From assembly GCA_021432605.1 (NCBI GenBank), contig MU271145.1, forward strand, positions 2,108,001-2,172,000: a DNA stretch of 64,000 bases, given 5' to 3'. Origin of the DNA: Coniochaeta sp. PMI_546. Lineage: Eukaryota; Ascomycota; Sordariomycetes; Coniochaetales; Coniochaetaceae. A program made the position numbers and the translations under genes. The notes below the pieces were generated by a model, which did not search any database, was not told the DNA's origin, and saw only the letters and a list, made by a program, of their open reading frames with translations. Positions 55,907 to 64,000 of the stretch are shown here, piece by piece (within the stretch, counting starts at the first letter, position 1; each line of letters starts with the position of its first letter).

Positions 55907-56696
55907 GGTGATAAATGTGATAAAATGATGCGTAGCTGTGATACTGAAAGACGGGCGGATCAGACACGACGCCGGAACTGATTCCTAATCAAAAAGAATA
56001 TTCGGTTGGTGAATGGCGAGTGACCACAAAGCGCCGGCGGCAAAGGAGGAAAAGAGCGCGAGACTACCCGTCCGACAGCATTCAGGCGGAAAGTCGCGTT
56101 AGACGATTGTCTGCCGCGATGCCGACGCCTAGATCCTGTCGAAAAGACTGTCCGGATGACTGACGGCCTTTGGAATCCGGATGACGCTTTTGTGTTGTGG
56201 TGACGGTGTCGTGAAGATCACAGTTGTTGGAGCTGGAGTTGGACAAACGAGACAAATGCTCGGCGTCAACAATTCCACTGTGGGTCCTCTTGGTCGACTA
56301 GCGCCTCTCCACTATTTTCCATCCCCTGGTAACCTGGTTCCCCAGGATGAAGCCAAGCAATTCTTCGTGTGCGCGTTGTCCTATTCACGGCTTCGTGTAT
56401 AATAGAGATTTGAGTGGACTGACTACCTTTGTATGAGAGATGAGTAGCTACTTCTAACCCATGGAACATAGGCCGCTTTTCTCTACATAATGCCTGTCAC
56501 CTGTGCCGTATACTATGACTGGCCACCGTGCTCAGTCCGCACAACCTCACAACAACCTCGCAACACACCGCAAACCGTCTCAAAACAAAATGTGTGCCAC
56601 TCGCACAAGAGGCGCAGCTTTATGAGTTCAGTCTCGTCGCCAATCCATCAATCACTCACCAAGCTGCCTTCCCCGGACCTCAACCTCACCTGACCC
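55907..56696. other. Intergenic PAP1 promoter / septin-like 3' region
   Basis: 0.79 kb between two minus-strand genes. It should hold the PAP1 promoter and the 3' end of the septin-like gene. Nothing else recognised. Confidence 0.6.
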
Positions 56697-59016
56697 TCAC
56701 CGCACCCCGCCCCAGAGCCTCTCCCACTCGGCCAACACCCATTGATACGCACTCCCCTGCCCATAATGCCTACAAACCCAGACAGCCACGCCCCCAAGCA
56801 CACCAATACTCCCCACGACCTCCAGCACCACAACTCCCCTCCTCCTGAGATCGGTCACAACCTCCAACAAGCCCAGCGGATCCTGATGCGTGCCCGAGGG
56901 CGCCAGTCCCGCAACATCGGCCGGAGCGAACCTCCTCCTAGCTCTCTTCTCACTCTTACGTCCAGCCGCAGGAGCACTCACAGGCACCAGCGTCCCATCC
57001 TGGACACACTCGTTCAGCCGTTCCGTCAGCCAGACCGCCCTCTCCCCCCGCGCAAGCGCCTCGTACCGCGCCCGCTCGTTAGCCAGGCTCTTCTGCAGCT
57101 CGCTCGCCCAGTTCGCGAGCCGTATCTGCGCCAGCCTCTCCTCGCGCTGCGTGTGGTCCGCCACCCTGGCGAGCGCAAACGACCCCGTGGCCCCCAGCGA
57201 CGGGGTGAGGATCTGGCTCGCCAGCGGAGTCTTCGGACCTTGCGTGTACGAGTTTCCGAGGCTGCTGCCCAGCAGCGGGCTGTACAGCTCGGCCGGTCTC
57301 GACCCCGGGGGTGTCTCCGAATTGCGCCACTGGAGGTATTTCTTCGCCGCCGAGTGGCGGAGCCAGGATGTGCCGTCTTGGCTAAAGACTTGCTCTACCA
57401 GAGCCCCTAGTTCGGTGGGTATGAGGGGCTGGATGTAGTCCTGGCTCATAAGCAGGCTGGCGTCCATGTTGTCGTGGTCGGAGCCGAGGGCGCTAGAGAT
57501 GGCGTAGGAGTACGGCGCTGAGGTGGAGGCGAAGCAGAAAGGTTTGATGTTGGCTTCATGGAGCTGGCACTCGATTTTCTGTTTAGTAAGGGCTATTTGC
57601 TCTGGTGTTAGGAGGTCCACTTGGGCAAGCAGCACGATCACGTTGGTTAGAGGTGCTAGTTGGCGTAGGTATTCTATGTCGACGGGCTTAAGTCCTAGAA
57701 CGGCAGGTCAGTTGTCTGTGTGGACGCGAGGTGATCACATGCTACTCACGGTTCGATACCATGTAGAACACTGCGTCAACCTGCACTCCGCCGTCGCCGC
57801 CGACGAGGTTGAGTATATCTCCATCGGGGAGACTGTTGGAGCTCATGCGGTGCAGGTGCGATTCGACATACTGCACCACGCGGGATATGGTCTCCATTGC
57901 CTGAAGAGCCATGACAGTTAGCGACATGTCGTCAAAGCCGTACGCGTACGAGGTCAAGGCACGATGGGCGGAGCAACTGACCGACTGCGTAGTGGAATAT
58001 CCAGGGGTATCAACAAAGCAAATGTTCCGATCTAGCACGGCATCCTCGATACTCTTCCTGCGCTTCAGTATCCGCGAATCGTCCAGTTCAGACCACCATT
58101 CAGGATACGGCTTCGTGCTCGCGAAGACCTCGGTGATCTGGCTCGTGCCAAAATCCGACCTAGAAGCCCGCCGCCTACTTCCGCGTCGGCCAGGAGAGGA
58201 GGCCTCGGTTCGGGGTACCAATGATATCGACGCCGGTGCGATAGGGTCGACGTGCACGATGTGAGTGCAAGACTGCACGATAGCCTTGATGAGGGAGGTT
58301 TTACCGATGCCCGAGTCTCCCGCGATCAGCACCTTCAGCCGGCCCATCGCCTTGCCTGTCTCGGTGAAGGGCCGGCGACTGGGCATCTTGATGCTCGGCA
58401 TGATGAGCTGGGGAGCGCTGCCACTGTCCATCATGTGTGCTGCTCCAGGCAGATCTTTGTCTGCGTCGCCGCTGCCGTCTACGCTAAGGACCTGGCTGTG
58501 CATTAGATCTTCGGAAAAGGATCCGGCGAAGGAGTTCCTCCTCGACGAGACGCTGCTCAGTGCGGACATGGGACCAGGTGTCCCGAACATGAGCGGTGTC
58601 ATCGGCTGTGACGGGTTCGAAGCGCCACAGGTACGAATGCACGACGGCGACTCTGGACGGGATGCCATGCTGAGCACATCATCGTCGTGATGTCTGAGAG
58701 CATCAACAGGGTTCCTGGAGCTGGACGGCCGTCCTCCGTCTTTCACGTTCTTATCGTTATCAGCAGCACTGGATGACGGCGATAAGGCGCTGGAGCTGGC
58801 CTCGGCGGACTCGTGGGAATGAGCCTTTCGCGGTTCTCTCGATCGCTGCAATATGGCCGACGCATGTTCCAGCGCGACATCGACCGTGGACTCGTCGGCC
58901 AGCACGTAGGTCATTTGCGGACCGGTGTGCTGGTGGGTTAGAGGAAAGGCCGAAGGCAAGTCGTTATCGGCAGGGCGGGGGCGCGCGAAAGCGTCATCGC
59001 CTGGGAGTGGCCGCAT
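56697..59016 (-). CDS. Septin-type GTPase-like protein with C-terminal membrane segment
   Basis: Exons 59016-57750 and 57694-56697 encode 754 aa; the 55-bp intron (GTGAGT, ACTGAC branch, CTAG) splits an arginine codon. The first 220 residues are low complexity and Ser/Pro-rich. The G domain starts at about 225: MGRLKVLIAGDSGIGKTSLI is a P-loop (G1), ICFVDTPGY is G3, and NVIVLLAQVDLLTPEQ holds G4, here AQVD where septins have AKAD. VFYMVSNRLKPVDIEYLRQL resembles the septin stretch before G4. A charged helix (RYEALARGERAVWLTERLNE, about 620-655) follows, and residues about 715-738 (GVVVLEVVGSIGVLGGVAVW) form one membrane helix near the C-terminus. Canonical septins bind membranes peripherally and lack such an anchor. 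The ATG at 59016 is the first in frame. Function is unknown; a membrane-tethered septin relative is the best description. Confidence 0.82.
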
Positions 59017-60119
59017 CGTGAGAGTATGGTTCAAGAGGTTACTACATAGATGGTATGTTCAAGGGAAGTTGGAGAGGAACACGAGTTTTCTATTCTGAAA
59101 TACTTGCAAAGAGAGTTTGAGATAAGGTGGCATCTAGCTGAACATACTCGCAACGCGTATGTCTGACAGGATGCTAAGGTTTAGGTTCAACATTCCTCCC
59201 CCGGTACGTATCAGCTCGCCAGTGAGAGTGGGATGGATGGGCGATAATGGATCATGGCGGGGTGGGGGGGAAGGTCACTTGCACACAATCGACCCCGCGA
59301 ATGCAAGGTTAACGCCGGCGACCGGCTGATGCCAAGTTTCTGCATCTTATCCGCCTCTCGAGGATGTAGTTCTGTTTCATCTTCCTGATACTTTTGTTAC
59401 GAAACTTATTCCTTTGATTGTTGAGTGAGAGGAGGCGAAAAATGCGGCACGACTTGTGCATCGTTGGGCAGCAGTCATGACTGGGTGACGCTTGTCGCGC
59501 CGAAACTGCTCCATACCGGAAACACATCATTTCCTGTACACGTTGCTCCAGTCACGGAGACTGACGGTCATGGTTGAAATGACCATCTGGAACCCCGTAT
59601 CTCTGTAGTCGGGGCTTTGGTTGGATATGCTGTGTAAGGGTCCATCCTGCATTCGCTGCCGCAGTGCATGAGGACCAAACTCAAATCGCTTTGGGACAAT
59701 CACAGCAGCCAGACATGTGACCAAAGGAGGCAGCAATACCATATACCAAAAGTTTTCTTCTAAACAATGCAAGCAATAAATTTACCGTTTCTTCTCCTTA
59801 AAGAAGAAGAACTATCAAGATGCTGTGCTATGTCATGTCAACGCCCTCGAGCTGTCGTTCCATGCCAGCCGTTGGTGTGCTGGTTTGCCGCTCACAAACA
59901 TTTTCGCGGAGATCTCTGCTCACTGTCCATCCACCACTTTCAAGGGCCTCCGCTGTACGCCGGTAACGACGAGGTTGGGTCTCGTTTTGATTCACCACCA
60001 GCACGGCTACTTTGTCCATAAATGCTAGACGCAAGACCCAAAGAGCAGTATGTACTCTTCGTACTAACTTCCCCGAGTGACCTTAAACCCGCCTCTTGCA
60101 CCCTCTCCGGGCTCCTTCC
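59017..60119. other. Intergenic septin-like promoter / RING-RS 3' region
   Basis: 1.1 kb between two minus-strand genes without a recognised feature. Confidence 0.6.
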
Positions 60120-63100
60120 TTAATCATCCCGGAAGCGCGCACTTTCCCTCTCCGCCTCAAGCCTCCTCATCCTCTCCTCCTCTTCGTCCACGCCCACGAC
60201 CTCTCCCCTGCGGCCCTTGCGCCTGCTACTCCGCCTCTCGCCACTATCGGCCGCATCATCTCCCCGTCCGCGTTTCGCGCCCGCCAGACCAGCCAACCCA
60301 GCGAGACTGGCCATCTTGCGCGCCTCCTTGAGCAGCCTTTCCCGGTTCCGCGCCTCCCGCTCCGCGGCATGGGGGTCCTGCGATGCAGGGCCGGTCGTCA
60401 CAGACGATCGCCGACGCTCCGCTTCCTGACCGGAGCGGCCTTTGATCTCTAGGCCGCGACCGCTCTCCGCTCTCGGTCCGCTGGGAGGGTTGAATTCTTC
60501 CGCTGGCGTGGGTGGTTCCGCTGATGCCCGCTTGCTGCTGCGGTGGCGGTGTTCCCGATCGCGGTCGCGGTCACGATCACGGTCACGGTCACGGTCGCGG
60601 CGACGCTCTTTCCTGTCACGGTCCTTGTCCTTGTCCTTCTCGCCGTCTCGGTCTCGGTGCTGCCGGTCTCTGTCTTTGTCTCTGTCGCGACGGTCGTAGT
60701 CTCTCTCCCGGTGCGAGCGGTGCTTTCGGTCCCGATCACGCTCACGATCATAGTCTTTATCGCGACTGCTTCGTTTCTCGCCGTCGCGGTCCTTGCGACT
60801 GCTGCGGTGATGGCTCGACCTCTTCGTGTCGTCAGGTGAGATGGAACGAGACCGGTGCTCTTCGACTTCTTCTCCGTCCTTCGACCGGGGAGCGGTGTCT
60901 ACGTCATCGGCATGCCTGTGCGACGATTCCTTCCTGCGATGTCTCTTGCTCCGCGACTCATCTTCGTCACGGTCGTCATCCCGGACCGTAGCTGACTGTG
61001 AGCGCTCGTCTCTGCGATGTCTGCGCGATTCTCTGCGGTCACGGCTTCGACTCCTGCTACGAGACCGCGAGCGCGCCCTGTCACGGTCGTCGTAATCTCT
61101 TTCATCATACTCTCTGTCGCGATCGCTGCCGCGCTCCCTGCTGCGGTCTCGTCGGTGGCGACGATTCGAGTCACCGTCCCTCTTCTTAGAAACATCGCCC
61201 TGCCCAGGAGAACTACTCCGTGACGGGCCGTTGGCGATTGCTGTGTTGGGATAGCCATTATGCTGGTTCTGGATCTGATTCCGCGACGCATTATCATCCT
61301 GGACCAGTCCACGTGCCTGTAATGTCAGATAACTCGTGTTTGGCAGTCCACGCAGTAAGGCTTTGGGTCCCTTCGGGGCATTCAGCGGCACATCTGGGGC
61401 TGGGGTAGGTATGGGCTGAATGGATGCGGAGCGACTGCCCGGGCCTTCTCGAGGTTGAGAGAAGCCGCGATTGCTACCAGGCCCTGCATTCATTGGACCA
61501 ACGTGGCCGTTCGGACCAGGGTATGTACCATAAGGACCAGGGCCATTGCCCTTTGCGTGGTCGCCGTTAACTTGCGGCGCAATATATGAAGGGTCGTCGT
61601 GGGCAGCCTTTGCATCGTCGCCGTCTGGCTGGCCTGGCTTGGATGACTCGGTCTGCTCCGCGCCATCGCCATCCCCTCCTTTTGCAGGTTCATCGGCTCG
61701 TATCTCTCTACCAAACTCATCAACGGCGGGAGTTCCAGTCTTCCCTTCATCGGCGTTATCTCCGCCGTCAAGCATGCCTGCTCCGTTGTTGTAGGACTGG
61801 TCGTTCGGCTGGCCCTGCTGGTAATTCTGGCCCGCGTAGTTCTGCTGCTCCTGGTAGTTGCCTTGGCCGCTGTAGCCATTCTGGTTTTGATAGTAGCCGC
61901 CGCGAGCGTTATAGCCGTACCCAAAGCCGCGGCCGCGGCCTCTACCGCGGAAACCACCACCATACTGATTTTGGCGATAGCTATTGAACTGGTTCGCATG
62001 GCCATAATTACCTTGATTGTATCCTGTGTTTTGGAAGCCAGAGTTAAAGGAGCCATAATCACCACCATTGCCCATGCCAGAAGCATTTGGATGATTGAAA
62101 TTATCTTGGCCGACATTCCATGATTGCTGACCGTTGTTCCAGTTATTATCGGGCCCGCCTCCGAAGCCTCCCATTCCCATGTTCATGTTCATGCCGCTCA
62201 TGCCCATGCCTTGAGCTCCGAAACCACCGTTCATGTACATGTTCTGCATCGCCATAGGGTCCATGCCCATGCCAGGCATACCTGCATTACACAGCATTAG
62301 CGAGTTTGCTCCAACGTGCGTTACTGGGGCACAATATGATTGCAGGGATGAAACGAACCCATCATTGGGAAGCTGCCGAACGCACCGGCTGGCATGCCGT
62401 TCTGCATTGCCATCATCATTTGCATCTGGTCCATGTTTCCGGCGGCACCAAAGTTCATATTAGGGAAGGCACCGTTCATAGTATTGAATCCAGGTCCAGC
62501 ATTGCTAAGGACTTGACCCTGATCATCTGCTTCGCTCTCCTTATTGCTCTGATCTGCCTCGTTGCTTTCTTCCATCTTCTCAGCGTCAGCTGACTCGGCA
62601 CCCTCCTCTTTGACCAGCTGCTGCGCGTCTCCAGCCTCGGCAGCCGTGATATCGGCTCCATTAGTGGTGTCATCCTGCTACACAGCTTCGTTAGTACGGG
62701 GTGACAAGTTTGACAGTGGGGTAGCAACATACTGCTTCGTTGGACGCGTCCGGCTGCGTCGCAGAGGCCGCGTTCCGATCGCCGTCCTCTTCTGTGGAAG
62801 GCAATGCAGTATCGGCTTGCTCGTTGCCGCTGGTCGAGTGAACATGCTGATTTGCCGAAGAGGCAGCTACATCTGCAGCCGGCGTGGGGACTTCCGGCGT
62901 GGGAAGCTGAGGTGTTGGGGTCGCTTCGACAGGAGTGGCGGGAGTAACATCCTTCGGCCGGCTGGCTTCGCGCTTCTTTTCTTCGGTTCGCAAGAACACT
63001 CTAACCGTAGTCCGTAAAGACTTGTGTGGAGTGCAGTCCTCGGCTGACAGCGGGGAGTGCTCGCAGATTGGGCATGAGGAGGGCAGCTTAGAGTGGCCTA

Positions 63101-63362
63101 TGTAGCGTGTTAGCAGGAGCACCGGAGTCTTGGACAGTCTAGAAAACCTACAACTCTCGCATATTGCTTGCTCACAGCACGGGAGTCTGAATGCGTTGAC
63201 AGCTAGCTTACTGCATATGGCGCAGCGCAATTTCGCGGGTATGTCATCTGGTGTGAGGGAGCTGGGACTTGGTTAGCCACGGCACCGACAACGGTTTGGT
63301 AACGTCGCATCGTACCTTATGATCTCGGCCTGGGCAGGCGTGATAATAGTAGCGGTAGCCAT
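60120..63362 (-). CDS. RBBP6/Mpe1-type RING protein with RS/RD-rich tail
   Basis: Five exons, 63362-63316, 63261-63152, 63097-62733, 62677-62359 and 62281-60120, encode 1000 aa. Introns are 54, 54, 55 and 77 bp. Splicing gives an N-terminal RING: LRCAICSKLAVNAFRLPCCE, QAICESCHSKLPSSCPICEH (C29 to C64), then SAEDCTPHKSLRTTVRVFL, the pattern of the RBBP6/Mpe1 RING, an E3-type domain in mRNA cleavage and polyadenylation factors. The usual N-terminal DWNN ubiquitin-like domain and CCHC zinc knuckle are absent; the protein starts 28 residues before the RING. The middle is Met/Gly/Asn/Gln-rich (AMQNMYMNGGFGAQG, RGGYYQNQNGYSGQ) with an RGRGRGRG patch. The C-terminal 350 residues are Arg/Asp/Ser repeats (SRSRSRSRSRDRR; RDRDRDRDRDRD), as in splicing and speckle proteins. 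A nuclear RNA-processing ubiquitin ligase is inferred. Confidence 0.85.
60560..60760. repeat. Coding RD/RS hexanucleotide repeats
   Basis: CGGTCA/CGGTCG-type hexamers, reading Arg-Asp in the minus-strand gene, run imperfectly through this stretch. They are part of the coding sequence and explain open frames in other phases. Confidence 0.8.
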
Positions 63363-64000
63363 GATGGGCTAGTTGAACAAGAATCGCGAATGTTGCGCGT
63401 AAACCGGGAGCCTACAAAGGGCGACGTGCGAAGTTGGAAGAAGAAGCGACCATCATCGGACTCGTTACAAAGCCAGGCGTACTGATATGCCTGCGGTCGA
63501 GACTGTGATGAAGGTTCACTCTGGGCTACCGCTCAAGACCCGAGAGGTAATCCTGTGGTCGTAAATAAAATCGTGTTTGGAGTGAAGGGCGTCGCGCTGT
63601 TGGAAAAATTGACCGTCGTGTCTGGCTGGGTTGAGGCGGCGCAAAGGTTGAGCGCACGTGCCCAGTCAAGTCTCGGATGCCCCACCTTGCCTAGTGGAGT
63701 CAAGATTGAGGGTATGAGCAGATGGAAGATGCAGTGAGGTGTTTATCAGATAGAGATCACAATGTAATGGACTTGCATTGAGGATTAGATCACTAGAACA
63801 TCGTAGAATGTCTTGATTAATCATAGTAGGGGTCCTAACGAGGATCACCTGTCTAAGCGCAGCAGAACAAGCATCGCAAACATCTGAAAATCAAATAGAC
63901 AAATGGACTCCCAAGCGAATCTTGCCCGCATGACCTTCCACTCCCATTACCAGTTGAAAAATGCAAGGTCCTAGAGGATGGAACGCACTATCTGAATGAG
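63363..64000. other. Promoter side of the RING-RS gene, window end
   Basis: 0.64 kb beyond the RING-RS start codon. No gene recognised before the window ends. Confidence 0.6.

Noticed and set aside
60560-61100. Regular hexamer repeats resembling a satellite or repeat array
   Set aside because: They encode the RD/RS-rich tail of the RING protein in frame and lack spacers, so they are neither a CRISPR nor a non-coding satellite.

Overview
The window is eukaryotic DNA from a filamentous ascomycete (Pezizomycotina, most likely Sordariomycetes; inference). Genes carry short introns (mostly 48-120 bp) with GTRNGT-type donors, RCTRAC branch points and YAG acceptors, coding DNA is GC-rich, and the families present (DUF1760/Ybp, fungal NAD-GDH of about 1100 aa, Rhodopsin/PTH11-like 7TM, CVNH, FTA2-like) are typical of this group. 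There are no operons. Exon structures below were built by hand: splice sites were accepted only when they restored reading frame and family-like protein across the junction.

Layout: 0.3-2.3 kb Ybp-like Yap1-binding/kinetochore protein (+); 2.3-6.8 kb long gene-poor stretch; 6.8-10.2 kb NAD-dependent glutamate dehydrogenase (+); 11.3-12.2 kb secreted LPMO-like protein (+). From 12.7 to 16.0 kb lies an accessory-looking patch with a broken orphan gene (-) and a frameshifted FTA2-like gene (+), followed by an intronless MlrC/M81 peptidase (-) at 16.6-18.1 kb. From 18.8 kb the housekeeping core resumes: DOT1 (+), ATG16 (-), VPS16 (+), a tRNA-like gene (-), a Dma1-type FHA-RING ubiquitin ligase (-), mitochondrial processing peptidase alpha (+), an uncharacterised alpha/beta-hydrolase-like protein (-) and RRP5 (+). 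The right part holds a fungal orphan (-), a 7TM Rhodopsin-domain protein (-), a single-domain cyanovirin-N homologue (+), poly(A) polymerase (-), a septin-type GTPase-like protein with a C-terminal membrane segment (-) and an RBBP6/Mpe1-type RING protein with an RS/RD tail (-), separated by several gene-free gaps of 1-3.5 kb.

The genes are mostly independent. Two links are worth noting: ATG16 and VPS16 share a 340-bp divergent promoter and act in successive steps of autophagy (autophagosome formation, then HOPS-mediated vacuole fusion), and poly(A) polymerase and the RBBP6/Mpe1-type RING protein both belong to pre-mRNA 3'-end processing families. No convincing new multi-gene system was found. 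The most unusual items are the membrane-anchored septin-like protein, the His1-exposing LPMO-like protein, the DWNN-less RBBP6-like RING protein, the hairpin in the last poly(A) polymerase intron, and the tRNA-like gene with a non-pairing anticodon arm.
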